Source of the DNA: Actinomycetales bacterium
Lineage (GTDB): Bacteria; Actinomycetota; Actinomycetes; Actinomycetales; Cellulomonadaceae
Reading direction: 5' to 3'
Length of the DNA: 64,000 bases
Assembly (NCBI GenBank): GCA_020444245.1
Contig: JAHLLI010000020.1
Span: 30,273-94,272, forward strand
The notes below the pieces were generated by a model. The model was given only the letters and a program-made list of their open reading frames with translations, did not search any database and had not been told where the DNA came from. The translations under genes and the position numbers were made by a program. Below are positions 18,213 through 25,999 of this stretch, piece after piece (position 1 is the first letter of the stretch; each line of letters opens with the position of its first letter).

Positions 18213-19267
18213 AGGTCGGCCAGCTGGCGGGCCAGGTCGAGCGCCACCGGCACGTTGCGCACGCCGGCCTCGGTGCCGGGGAACGGCACCACGAGGTACC
18301 GCTGCTGCTGCACGGCGGTCAGCCGCGCGGTGGCGGGGTTGGCGGCGAGCTTCTCCTTCTTGGACTCGGCGGTGTTCCAGGCGGCGTCGACCAGGACGAT
18401 GACGTCAGGGTCGTCCTGGGCGACCTGCTCCCAGCTGAACGAGGTCCACGTGTCGTGGACGTCGGCCGCGATGTTCGTCAGCCCGACCGCATCCATGATC
18501 ATCTGGGGTGCGCCGATGCCCGCTCCGACGTACGGGATGTCGTCGCCCGAGGAGTACCACAGCGCGGTCATGCCGCGGTCGTCCGGCGTGATCGACGCGA
18601 GGTCGGCGCGCTGGGAGTCCACCAGCGCGGACGCCGCGTCGGGCACGCCCAGGATCGCGCCCATCTCGGTGACCTGGGCGAACACGTCGTCGAAGGTCAG
18701 GGGGTCGGGCTGGTAGGCGGGCTCTTTGCAGGCCGCGGGTGAGACGTACGTCGCCACGCCCAGGTCGGCGAGCGTGGCGCGGTCGCCCGCGCCCTCCGCC
18801 GTGAGGTTGGACTCCCAGCCGGCGTAGACCAGGTCGGGCTCGGTCTGCAGCACGACCTCGGCCGATGGCACGCGGTCGGAGAGCTGGGGCAGCTCCGGCG
18901 CGGTGGCCGCCAGGTCCGCGGGCAGGGGCCCGTCGGGGAAACCGGTGCCGACGATCCGGTTGCCGACGCCGAGCGCCAGCAGCATCTCGATCGCGGAGGA
19001 CTTGATCGCGACGATCCGTTGCGGCGGGGCGTCGACGGTGACCGGGAACCCGCAGTTGTCCACGGTCACGGGATAGGTGGCGGGCGCCGCGGGGCTTGAG
19101 GTGGTGCTCGACGCAGCGGCGGGCTCGGTGGTGGCGTCGGGCGACGCCGGGGCGTTGGCGGCCGCGGTCGAGCATCCGGCGAGCAGCGCAGCGGCGAGCA
19201 GGGCGGCCCCGGTCGCGGGGACGAAGCGGGCAGGTCGGTGGGCGGGCGGACGGACGCGCACAGGCAC
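18209..19267 (-). CDS. Proposed F420-0 ABC transporter, substrate-binding lipoprotein
   Basis: 352 residues from GTG 19267, backed by GGAG about 6 bases upstream. Lipobox LLAGC (Cys about residue 32), a 40-residue Ala/Ser/Thr linker, then a BtuF/FhuD-type bilobal domain: RIVAIKSSAIEMLLALGVGNRIVG, VPSAEVVLQTEPDLVYAGWES and DDPDVIVLVDAAW. Its mature domain has an extra YVSPAACKEP segment. In other actinobacteria a cassette of this type sits with cofE and F420 enzymes and has been proposed to import F420-0. Here cofC and cofD are also present, so Fo or another precursor is equally possible. Confidence 0.72.
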   Translation of the reverse strand: MPVRVRPPAHRPARFVPATGAALLAAALLAGCSTAAANAPASPDATTEPAAASSTTSSPAAPATYPVTVDNCGFPVTVDAPPQRIVAIKSSAIEMLLALGVGNRIVGTGFPDGPLPADLAATAPELPQLSDRVPSAEVVLQTEPDLVYAGWESNLTAEGAGDRATLADLGVATYVSPAACKEPAYQPDPLTFDDVFAQVTEMGAILGVPDAASALVDSQRADLASITPDDRGMTALWYSSGDDIPYVGAGIGAPQMIMDAVGLTNIAADVHDTWTSFSWEQVAQDDPDVIVLVDAAWNTAESKKEKLAANPATARLTAVQQQRYLVVPFPGTEAGVRNVPVALDLARQLADL

Positions 19268-19539
19268 AGCGATCTCCGGGTCGGGGAACGTGGTGGGGTG
19301 GCCGTCCAGCTGTCGACCGAGGACCGCGGCCCAAACGAGGAGGCCGGGCTCCAGGCCATGCAGGGTCCGGGGTCCCGCGTCCAGCCTAGGCGGTCAGGCG
19401 CCCCGACGGGTCCCGCCTCATGGCCGAGCAGCTCCGGCTGCAGCACGCCGACGACGGTCGGGCCCGCGCGCTCGGGTACCGGCGAGCGCCCGCGGGGAAA
19501 TCCACTGGCGGCCTGTTCGGGAGACGGGATGCTGGCCCG
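19268..19539. promoter_or_regulatory. Divergent intergenic region before the ABC importer and a methyltransferase
   Basis: 272 bases. On the minus strand a TAGGCT -10-like element (19388-19383) lies about 110 bases upstream of the binding-protein start, leaving room for a structured leader. I see no cobalamin-riboswitch B12 box or other known riboswitch signature. In-frame extension of the binding-protein frame stays open but has no good start. On the plus strand an open frame from ATG 19420 runs into the methyltransferase but looks non-homologous. Nothing else recognisable. Confidence 0.35.
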
Positions 19540-20271
19540 GTGACGAGCAGCGATGTGTGGGGCGACGAGGCCGCCGCCAGGTACGACGAGGCAAGTGCGT
19601 TCATGTTCGCACCCGACGTGCTTGGTCCGGCGTTGGACTTTCTCGCGGACCTCGCTGGTGGGGGACCGGCGTTGGAGTTCGCGATCGGGACCGGTCGGGT
19701 GGCGATCCCGCTCGCTGAGCGCGGGGTCGCGGTGAGTGGGATCGAGCTGTCGCAGCCGATGGCCGACCGGCTGCTGGCGAAACGAGGAGGCATCCCCGTC
19801 GTCGTCGGCGACATGGCCACAGCGACGGTGCCGGGTGAGTTCTCGTTGGTCTACGTGGTGTGGAACAGCATCGGGAACCTTCGGACCCAGGCCGAGCAGG
19901 TCGAGTGCTTCCGTAACGCCGCACGCCACCTTGCTCCGGGCGGACGCTTCGTGGTCGAGCTGTGGGTGCCAGGCATCCGACGTCTCCCGCCGGGCCAGTC
20001 CGCCGTGCCGTTCCATGTCGGTGAGCATCACGCCGGCTTCGACACCTACGACATGACCACGCAGCAAGGGACCTCGCACCACTACCACCGCGCGGACGAC
20101 GGAACCGTCACCTACGGCGCCAGCAACTTCCGCTACATCTGGCCCGCCGAGTGCGACCTGATGGCCGCGCTCGCCGGGCTCGCGTTCGAGAGCCGAAGCG
20201 CCGACTGGCACGGACGTCCGTTCACCAGCGACAGCGAGTGCCACGTCTCGGTGTGGCGTAAGCCGACCTGA
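19540..20271 (+). CDS. Class I SAM-dependent methyltransferase
   Basis: 243 residues from GTG 19540, preceded by a purine-rich GGGAGACGGGA about 10 bases away; an ATG at 19420 is in frame but would add 40 unrelated residues. Motif I is LEFAIGTGRVAIPLA, followed by the acidic end of strand 2 in SGIELSQPM, GDMATATV (motif II) and LAPGGRFVVELW (motif III/post). The C-terminal half has the beta strands and Trp/His-rich stretch common in small-molecule methyltransferases. Substrate unknown. Its base composition looks lower in GC than its neighbours, a possible sign of transfer. Confidence 0.8.
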   Translation: MTSSDVWGDEAAARYDEASAFMFAPDVLGPALDFLADLAGGGPALEFAIGTGRVAIPLAERGVAVSGIELSQPMADRLLAKRGGIPVVVGDMATATVPGEFSLVYVVWNSIGNLRTQAEQVECFRNAARHLAPGGRFVVELWVPGIRRLPPGQSAVPFHVGEHHAGFDTYDMTTQQGTSHHYHRADDGTVTYGASNFRYIWPAECDLMAALAGLAFESRSADWHGRPFTSDSECHVSVWRKPT

Positions 20272-20325
20272 GCCGGAGGCCGACGGCGTCCGGCCGCGCC
20301 GATGAGCGGTCCCTCCGCTGACCAA

Positions 20326-20387
20326 CGTGGAAACTTCGGCGCGAATACCGCGCCGGAAGTTCCACGAACGCGTCCGGCGGCGCGTTC
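20326..20387. repeat. Two adjacent hairpins downstream of the methyltransferase
   Basis: First hairpin: arms 20326-20343 and 20349-20366 pair over about 17 positions with one compensating bulge on each side and loop AATAC. Second: perfect 7-bp GAACGCG (20366-20372) and CGCGTTC (20381-20387). They start 55 bases after the methyltransferase stop and sit in a 365-base gap (20272-20636) with no other feature except the RBS of the next gene. They may act as terminators or be REP-like palindromes. Confidence 0.5.
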
Positions 20388-20636
20388 CCATCCCGCTCCT
20401 GCCGCGCACCGCCATGCACACCGAGCGTCGGATAGCGGCGCAGCCTGCACACAGTCGCGACCACCCACATCCCGGTAGCCGCGGGGCGCTCGGCGGGGCT
20501 CAAGTCGACTCGGGGCGTGCCCGACGACGCTCGGCGGTGGTGCAGTCCCTTTCCCTCGGTGGGGTTCCGGGCTGGTTGGGGGAGGCGGGTGTGCGGTGCG
20601 ATGATCGACGTCGGGCTACGCGAAGGAGCAGATGAC

Positions 20637-21410
20637 GTGCCGTTTCCGATCCGTATCGCAGTGCAGCTCCACCCACAGCACGCCGACTACGGCCAGATCC
20701 GCGACGCCCTGCTGAGGGCTGAGGACATGGGCGTCGACGTCGCGTTCAACTGGGACCACTTCTTCCCGCTCTACGGCGAACCGGAGGGCAAGCACTTCGA
20801 GTGCTGGACCATGCTCGGCGCCTGGGCGGAGCAGACCAGTCGGATCGAGATCGGCGCGCTGGTCACCTGCAACTCGTACCGGAATCCCGAGCTGCTGGCC
20901 GACATGGCGCGGACGGTCGACCACATCTCCGACGGCCGGCTGATCCTTGGGATCGGCGCGGGCTGGTTCGAGAAGGACTACGACGAGTACGGGTACGAGT
21001 TCGGTACCCCGGGGGCCCGGATCGCCGACCTCGCCCAGGCCATGCCGCGGATCCGGTCCCGCTGGGAGCGCCTGAACCCGGCGCCGACCCGCGACATCCC
21101 CGTGCTGATCGGCGGCGGCGGCGAGCGCAAGACGTTGCGGATCGTCGCCGAGCATGCCGACGTGTGGCACTCCTTCGGCGGCGTCGAGACGCTCCGCCGC
21201 AAGAGCGCGATCCTCGACGAGCACGGTGCGGCCGTCGGCCGCGACACCGCGCGGCTCGTCGAGCGGTCGATCGGGGTCGACCGTCCGCCGGCCGAGGTCG
21301 CCGACGACCTGCTCGATGCGGGGGCGACGCTCTTCACCATCGGCGTGGGCGGCCCGGACTACGACCTGTCGCTGGTGCGCGAGTGGGTCGCCTGGCGGGA
21401 CGCCCGATGA
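20637..21410 (+). CDS. LLM-class F420-dependent oxidoreductase
   Basis: 257 residues from GTG 20637, with GAAGGAGC 7-14 bases upstream; in-frame upstream codons do not resemble the family. Luciferase-like fold with IRIAVQLHPQHADYGQIRD, DVAFNWDHFFPLYG, LVTCNSYRNPELLADMARTVDHIS and LGIGAGWFEKDYDEYGYEF, the typical cofactor-binding segment of the Rv1855c-like F420 group. It ends with a 4-base overlap into an SDR gene, so the two probably act on one pathway or metabolite. Substrate unknown. Confidence 0.85.
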   Translation: MPFPIRIAVQLHPQHADYGQIRDALLRAEDMGVDVAFNWDHFFPLYGEPEGKHFECWTMLGAWAEQTSRIEIGALVTCNSYRNPELLADMARTVDHISDGRLILGIGAGWFEKDYDEYGYEFGTPGARIADLAQAMPRIRSRWERLNPAPTRDIPVLIGGGGERKTLRIVAEHADVWHSFGGVETLRRKSAILDEHGAAVGRDTARLVERSIGVDRPPAEVADDLLDAGATLFTIGVGGPDYDLSLVREWVAWRDAR

Positions 21411-22156
21411 GCGCCACGCTGCGCGCCGTCGTGACCGGCGCGTCCTCGGGGATCGGCGCCGCGACGGTACGGCGGCTGCGTGCCGAGGGCTGGGACGTCA
21501 TCGCGGTCGCCCGCCGCGCCGACCGGCTCGAGGCACTCGCGGCCGAGACCGGGTGCACCGCGGTGCCCACGGACGTGACGTCGGACGCGGACGTCGCCGC
21601 GCTGGTCGAGCGCGTTCAGGCCGCGGGTGGGCTGACCACCCTGGTCAACGTCGCGGGCGGCGCCCTGGGCCTGGACCCGGTGGAGTCCGGTGATGTGGCC
21701 GACTGGCAGCGGATGTACGACGTGAACGTCCTGGGCACGCTCCGCGTGACGCAGGCACTGCTGCCGCTGGTGGAGGCATCCGGCCGGGGTGACCTGCTGT
21801 TCGTCACGTCCACGGCGGCGACCGGGGTGTACCCGGGCGGCGCGGGGTACGCGGCGGCCAAGCACGCCGAGCACGCGATGGCCGCGACCCTGCGGCTCGA
21901 GCTCGCCGGCCGGCCGGTGCGGGTCATCGACGTGCAGCCCGGCGCGGTGGCCACCGAGGAGTTCTCGCTGGTGCGCTTCGGCGGGGACGCGGAGCGGGCG
22001 GCGAAGGTCTACGAGGGCTACACCCCGCTGACCGCCGAGGACGTCGCGGACACGATCGTGTTCGCCCTGACCCGGCCGCACCACGTCAACCTCGACACGA
22101 TCGTCATGCGCCCCGTCGCGCAGGTCTCCAACACCCAGATCGCGCGCCGGGGCTGA
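21407..22156 (+). CDS. Short-chain dehydrogenase/reductase
   Basis: 249 residues; ATG overlaps the LLM stop. Classical SDR: cofactor loop TGASSGIG (about residues 10-17), ARRADRL after strand 2, NVAGGALG (NAG-like), catalytic Ser in VTSTAATG and catalytic Tyr-Lys in YAAAK. Arg residues after strand 2 favour NADP(H). The C-terminal IVMRPVAQVSNTQIARR resembles the ydfG-like group of hydroxy-acid or serine dehydrogenases. Substrate not assignable. Confidence 0.87.
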   Translation: MSATLRAVVTGASSGIGAATVRRLRAEGWDVIAVARRADRLEALAAETGCTAVPTDVTSDADVAALVERVQAAGGLTTLVNVAGGALGLDPVESGDVADWQRMYDVNVLGTLRVTQALLPLVEASGRGDLLFVTSTAATGVYPGGAGYAAAKHAEHAMAATLRLELAGRPVRVIDVQPGAVATEEFSLVRFGGDAERAAKVYEGYTPLTAEDVADTIVFALTRPHHVNLDTIVMRPVAQVSNTQIARRG

Positions 22157-22181
22157 GCAGGCGGGTCCGAGCGCAGAGCCC

Positions 22182-22209
22182 GGGGTGGCCGACCGTGGCC
22201 GGCCACCCC
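22182..22209. terminator. Bidirectional hairpin between convergent SDR and MerR genes
   Basis: Perfect 9-bp GGGGTGGCC (22182-22190) and GGCCACCCC (22201-22209), 10-base loop. It lies in the 60-base gap between the SDR stop and the minus-strand regulator stop and can serve both. Confidence 0.65.
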
Positions 22210-22216
22210 AGCGTGC

Positions 22217-22969
22217 TCAGTGCCGCTCGGCCCAGACCGCGAGCGCGTCGCGCACGAAGGTCGCGCCCTCGGGCCCGCCGTAGTGCTTGGCGAACCGCGG
22301 GTCGGCGACGTACATCTCGCCGAGCCCGACGACGTACGCCTTGACCGGCGTGCCACCGTGCCCCGGGGTACCGGGGATGTCGGCCAGCCACGCGACGTGC
22401 CGGGCGGCAAGGGCCTGGGCCTCGTCCGACGCAGGGTCCGCGCCGGCCTCCGCCGCTGCCCGCCAGTCGGCGCTGAGCGCCGTCTGACGCGCCTTCCAGT
22501 CCGCGCGCTCGGCCTCGGTCATGCCGCGCCACCAGGCGTCGGACGCGGCGTACGCGTCCGCGCCCCAGCGCTCGGTGACCTCGTCCTTGTACTGCGTGTG
22601 GTCGAACCCGTCCAGCAGGTCGTCCGCCATGAGCTCTGCTCCTTCCTCGAGTGCGGTGATGGTCCGCTCGACCGTGGCCCGGAGCCGGCGGAGCCGGTCG
22701 GTCTCGGCCTCGAGCCAGGCCAGGTGCGTGCGCAGCGCGCCGACCTCGTCGGTCTGCGCGTCGAGCACCTGGCGGATCTGCTCCAGGCCGAGCCCCAGGT
22801 CCCGCAGCAGCAGGATGCGCTGGAGCCGCACCAGGGCCGCGGCGTCGTAGTACCGGTAGCCCTGGTGGCCGATGCGGGTGGGGGGCAGCAGCCCGATGGC
22901 GTCGTAGTGCCGCAGGGTGCGGCTGGTGGTCCCGGCCAGCCGGGCCACCTCCTGGATCGACGCCTCCAC
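22217..22969 (-). CDS. MerR-family regulator with TipAS ligand-binding domain
   Basis: 250 residues from GTG 22969; GGAGGGAG (22982-22975) gives ideal RBS spacing to this codon rather than to the GTG at 22984. N-terminal MerR helix-turn-helix: IQEVARLAGTTSRTLRHYDAIGLLPP, wing IGHQGYRYYDAAALVRL, then a dimerisation coiled coil (about 75-115). The C-terminal half is a TipAS domain (DAWWRGMTEAERADWKAR and related), which in TipA traps thiopeptide drugs. It likely activates its own promoter, which has the 19-base spacer and central dyad of MerR targets. Confidence 0.88.
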   Translation of the reverse strand: MEASIQEVARLAGTTSRTLRHYDAIGLLPPTRIGHQGYRYYDAAALVRLQRILLLRDLGLGLEQIRQVLDAQTDEVGALRTHLAWLEAETDRLRRLRATVERTITALEEGAELMADDLLDGFDHTQYKDEVTERWGADAYAASDAWWRGMTEAERADWKARQTALSADWRAAAEAGADPASDEAQALAARHVAWLADIPGTPGHGGTPVKAYVVGLGEMYVADPRFAKHYGGPEGATFVRDALAVWAERH

Positions 22970-22991
22970 GACAGCTCCCTCCACGTCGACG

Positions 22992-23022
22992 ACGCTAGAA
23001 GTTGACGCTACGTCAAGGTCAA
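22992..23022 (-). promoter_or_regulatory. MerR-type promoter of the TipAS regulator
   Basis: Read on the minus strand: -35 TTGACC (23022-23017), 19-base spacer, -10 TAGCGT (22997-22992). The dyad TTGACG-N3-CGTCAA (23002-23016) fills the spacer. The long 19-base spacer with a central dyad is the hallmark of MerR-activated promoters. The -35 overlaps the last codons of the upstream HxlR gene. Confidence 0.7.
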
Positions 23023-23369
23023 GTCGTCGTGCCGACCGTGGGTGACGGCAGCGCGCGACCCACCTCCGCGAGGGCGGCGACGACCGGGCCCAGCCCTTCG
23101 CCGGCGTCGGTGAGGCGGTACTCGACGCGCGGCGGGATCTCGGGGTACATGGTGCGGGCGACGAGGCCCGCGGCCTCGAGCTCGCGGAGCCGGTCGGTGA
23201 GGGTCTTGGGGCTCACGCCGACGAGCGAGTCGCGCAGCTCCCCGAAGCGGCGCGGGCCGGCCATGAGGTCGCGCACCACCAGCATCGTCCACTTGCCGCC
23301 GAGCACGGACACGGCCCTGGCCACCGGGCAGGTGCCGTCCTCGCACGGTTCCGCGTGCCAACTATCCAC
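23019..23369 (-). CDS. HxlR-family winged-helix regulator
   Basis: 116 residues from GTG 23369 with GGGAGAA about 6 bases upstream. Typical HxlR layout: an N-terminal Cys pair (PCEDGTCP), VLGGKWTMLVVRDLMAGPRRFGEL, recognition helix VSPKTLTDRLRELEAAGLV, then wing RVEYRLTDAGEGLGPVV. The two Cys could sense thiol or electrophile stress as in some relatives (inference). It is divergent from a small membrane protein, with overlapping promoters between them. Confidence 0.88.
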   Translation of the reverse strand: MDSWHAEPCEDGTCPVARAVSVLGGKWTMLVVRDLMAGPRRFGELRDSLVGVSPKTLTDRLRELEAAGLVARTMYPEIPPRVEYRLTDAGEGLGPVVAALAEVGRALPSPTVGTTT

Positions 23370-23461
23370 GAGCGTTCTCCCAGGTGGTCGCCTTTGGTTC
23401 AGAGTATGAAATCAATTCACTCTTTGACAACCGGGGTCATGCGCCACCTAGCGTCCCGGCC
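23370..23461. promoter_or_regulatory. Overlapping divergent promoters of hxlR-like gene and membrane-protein gene
   Basis: Plus strand: TTGACA (23424-23429), 19-base spacer, TAGCGT (23449-23454), then 7 bases to ATG 23462, so leaderless. Minus strand: TTGTCA (23430-23425), 18-base spacer, TACTCT (23406-23401). The two -35 elements share the same bases. The AT-rich imperfect dyad at 23402-23422 (GAGT...ACTC) lies between the minus -35 and -10, a good place for HxlR to control both genes. Confidence 0.65.
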
Positions 23462-23914
23462 ATGACGAACCCCACTGCCGCCACTGCGGCCCCCACCCCC
23501 GTCCGCCCCGTGCCCGCTCGGAACCGCGCGTTGCGCGCGGTCGTCCGGGTGGTCGCGGCCTTCCAGCTGGTCCTCGGCGCCGCGTTCCTCGTCGCGCCGG
23601 GTGCCACCGCCTCGGCACTCGGCCTCGCGCCGGCACCGGGCTGGACGAACTGGCTCTTCGCGATGATGGCCGCGCGCTTCCTCGGCTACGGCGTCGGCAT
23701 GCTCGCCGTGGCCCGCGACCCGGGCCGGCACCGCCTGTGGCTCGACACGATGATCGGGATCCAGGTGGTCGACTGGGTCGCGACCGCGGGTCACCTGGCA
23801 GCGCGCGACGTGACGTTCGCCCAGGTCTCCACCGCGGCGTTCCTCCCGGTCGTGTTCGTGGCCGCGATGCTCGCCCTGAGGCTGCGACTCCCGCGCGAGG
23901 GCGCCCGTCGCTAG
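23462..23914 (+). CDS. Small membrane protein, unknown function
   Basis: 150 residues; the leaderless ATG 23462 is chosen from the promoter position, and an in-frame upstream ATG lies within the promoter. A 30-residue Pro/Ala/Thr-rich N-terminus is followed by about four hydrophobic segments: VVAAFQLVLGAAFLVAP, WLFAMMAARFLGYGVGMLA, IGIQVVDWVATAGHLAA and the last before RLRLPREGARR. It resembles small DUF4267/DoxX-like proteins in outline only. Divergence from an HxlR regulator suggests control by it. Confidence 0.65.
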   Translation: MTNPTAATAAPTPVRPVPARNRALRAVVRVVAAFQLVLGAAFLVAPGATASALGLAPAPGWTNWLFAMMAARFLGYGVGMLAVARDPGRHRLWLDTMIGIQVVDWVATAGHLAARDVTFAQVSTAAFLPVVFVAAMLALRLRLPREGARR

Positions 23915-23923
23915 CCTCGCACC

Positions 23924-24505
23924 ATGACCAGCGCTGAGACGGCCGAGGGCCAGGACCTGCCGACCGATCGAGAGATCCTCACCTGGGACCTCCTCGGGGA
24001 GGCCAGCCGCCACCTCGCCCAGGCCGTGGTCGACTCCGGCTTCGCCGTCGACGTGGTGGTCGCGGTCGCGCGCGGCGGGCTGCCGGCGGGCGGCGCGATC
24101 GCCTACGCGCTGGGCACCAAAGCGGTCGGCACGCTGAACGTCGAGTTCTACACCGGCGTCGACGAGCGTCTGGCCGCGCCCGAGGTCCTGCCGCCGCTGC
24201 TGGACACCGACGCGCTGACCGGGCTGCACGCCCTGGTGGTCGACGACGTGGCCGACACCGGCGAGACGCTCGCGCTCGTGCGCGACCTCATGGCCAAGCA
24301 CTGCGCCGAGGTGCGCACGGCGGTGCTCTACGCCAAGTCGCGGTCCGTGATCGAGCCCGACTACGTGTGGCGCCGGACCGACCGGTGGATCACGTTCCCG
24401 TGGTCCGCCCTCCCTGTGGTGTCCGGCGACACACCGGTCGCCGAGGCCGTGGAGGCCGAGACCGCCGAGGCCGTGCCCGAGGCTGCCGAGCAGCTCGGGT
24501 CGTGA
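23924..24505 (+). CDS. Phosphoribosyltransferase family protein
   Basis: 193 residues. Type I PRTase fold: VVVAVARGGLPAGGAIAYALG near residue 45, and the 13-residue PRPP motif ALVVDDVADTGET near residues 104-116. The short C-terminal hood (DYVWRRTDRWITFPWSA) is like xanthine/hypoxanthine PRTases, followed by about 25 Glu/Ala-rich residues. It probably salvages a purine base; which one is not clear. TAGCCT (23912-23917) 6 bases before the ATG suggests its own leaderless promoter. The stop overlaps the next gene by 4 bases. Confidence 0.85.
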   Translation: MTSAETAEGQDLPTDREILTWDLLGEASRHLAQAVVDSGFAVDVVVAVARGGLPAGGAIAYALGTKAVGTLNVEFYTGVDERLAAPEVLPPLLDTDALTGLHALVVDDVADTGETLALVRDLMAKHCAEVRTAVLYAKSRSVIEPDYVWRRTDRWITFPWSALPVVSGDTPVAEAVEAETAEAVPEAAEQLGS

Positions 24506-25200
24506 GTGCGGCGGCGCTGCGCGACGAGTTGGTCGCGCTGGCGGACCCTGAGCGCGCCGCCGGCGCCGCCGGGTACTTCCAGGCCCGGCCCGGTGGGTAC
24601 GGCGAGGGCGACGCGTTCCTCGGGGTGCGGGTGCCCGACGTGCGCGCCGCGGTGCGGCGGCACCGCGATCTCGGGTTCGACGAGATCGAGACGCTGCTCG
24701 ACGACGCGCTGCACGAGGTGAGGTTGGCCGGCGTCCTGCTGCTCGTGGTCCGCGCGCGCCGCGAGCCCGACGAGGCGATGGCCCGCTACCTCGACGCGCT
24801 GCACCGGGGACGGGTGGACAACTGGGACCTGGTCGACTCGAGCGCCCGCGACGTCCTGGGCACGGCGCTGCGCCACGGCGACCGCAGCGTGCTCGACCGC
24901 CTCGCGGCGTCGGACCTGGTCTGGGAGCGGCGCGCGGCAGTGATCGCGACGTTCGCGTTCCTGGCCGACGGCGACGCGACGACCACGCTCGTGCTGGCCG
25001 AGCGCCTGCTCGACGACCCGCACCCGCTGATGCACAAGGCCGTCGGCTGGGCGCTGCGCGAGGTCGGGGCGCGGGTGGACCGCGGGACCCTGCTGGCCTT
25101 CCTCGACGCGCAGGCGGCGGCGATGCCCCGCGTGGCGCTGTCCTACGCGACCGAGCACCTCGACCCGGCCGTGCGCGCGCACTACCGGGCGCTGCGCTGA
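24502..25200 (+). CDS. AlkD-like DNA alkylation repair protein
   Basis: 232 residues from GTG 24502 (GTGA overlap). Built from HEAT-like helical repeats of the AlkD family: YFQARPGGYGEGDAFLGVRVPDVRAAVRRH at the start, then VDNWDLVDSSARDVLG, WERRAAVIATFAFL and DPHPLMHKAVGWALREVG. The conserved Trp-Asp in VDNWDLVD and Trp/Arg in WERRAAV match residues that line the DNA-binding groove of the family. It would excise bulky or positively charged alkylated bases. The stop lies only 1 base from the convergent rskA-like stop. Confidence 0.88.
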   Translation: MSAAALRDELVALADPERAAGAAGYFQARPGGYGEGDAFLGVRVPDVRAAVRRHRDLGFDEIETLLDDALHEVRLAGVLLLVVRARREPDEAMARYLDALHRGRVDNWDLVDSSARDVLGTALRHGDRSVLDRLAASDLVWERRAAVIATFAFLADGDATTTLVLAERLLDDPHPLMHKAVGWALREVGARVDRGTLLAFLDAQAAAMPRVALSYATEHLDPAVRAHYRALR

Positions 25201-25201
25201 C

Positions 25202-25999
25202 TCACAGGTGCAGCTCGGCGACGTAGTCGCCGGTGGGCTCCGGCGAGCCGCCCTTCGGCTCCTCGGTGACCATGAACGCCGCCACGTCGGAGAGGTCACC
25301 CTCGACCAGGGCGGTGACCTCGCCGTCGTGCGGCATGAACGTCGGGCCGGCGGCCATCGAGCCGTCGGTGTGCATCATCCACACCTGGTAGACCATCCCG
25401 GCGTGGTCCGGCATCGGCACGTCGGCCCCCATGACGGCCGCCGCACCCACGTCCTCGCTCATCACCAGGTGGCTCGCGCCGAGCCCCAGGTCGTGGCTGA
25501 CCATGTCGGGCGCGGAGACGATCCGCATGACCTCGGCCTGGGTGGCGGCCAGCCCGTTGTCGCGCTGGGCCTGGACGAGCAGCGTCCCGCCGATCGCGAG
25601 CACGAGTGCCACCGCCGCGGCGGCCGCGGTCACCGGCCACGAGGCGAGCCACGACGACCGGGACCTGCGCCCGCGCAACGGCACGGGGGGAGCGGGAGGC
25701 GCGTCGCCGGCGGGCGTGGGGGCGACGGGTGCGTGCCCGGTCGCCGGCGCGGGGGTCGGGTCCACGGTGACCTGGGGCGGAAGCTGCGGCGTACGAGCGA
25801 TCCGGGCGCGCACGGCGTCGCGCATCTCGGGCGGCAGCGCCACGGCGTCGGCGACCGCCATCGTGGTGGCCGCCTCGCCCAGCGAAGCGACCTCTGCGCG
25901 GCAGTCGGGGCAGCCGGGCAGGTGCGCCTCGAAGGCGGCCCGCTCCTCGGCGTCCAGGGCGTCCAGGACGTAGGCACCGGTCAGGGCGTGCAGGTTCAC
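25202..25999 (-). CDS. rskA: Anti-sigma-K factor, RskA type
   Basis: 265 residues from a GTG overlapping the sigma-gene stop (GTGA). Cytoplasmic N-terminus is an anti-sigma domain with HLPGCPDC (the H-x3-C-x2-C ZAS motif, about residues 26-33). Then come a Pro/Ala linker, one membrane segment (WPVTAAAAAVALVLAIGGT, about 125-145) and an extracytoplasmic RskA domain with VYQVWMMHTDGSMAAGP. It should hold the sigma factor at the membrane until proteolysed. Directly coupled to sigK, as in mycobacteria. Confidence 0.9.
   Translation of the reverse strand: MNLHALTGAYVLDALDAEERAAFEAHLPGCPDCRAEVASLGEAATTMAVADAVALPPEMRDAVRARIARTPQLPPQVTVDPTPAPATGHAPVAPTPAGDAPPAPPVPLRGRRSRSSWLASWPVTAAAAAVALVLAIGGTLLVQAQRDNGLAATQAEVMRIVSAPDMVSHDLGLGASHLVMSEDVGAAAVMGADVPMPDHAGMVYQVWMMHTDGSMAAGPTFMPHDGEVTALVEGDLSDVAAFMVTEEPKGGSPEPTGDYVAELHL

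Noticed and set aside
19268..19400. Cobalamin riboswitch before the BtuF-like gene
   Set aside because: No B12 box or matching core could be found on the minus strand.
19420..19540. N-terminal extension of the methyltransferase from ATG 19420
   Set aside because: The added 40 residues do not resemble methyltransferases and the GTG at 19540 has a plausible RBS.
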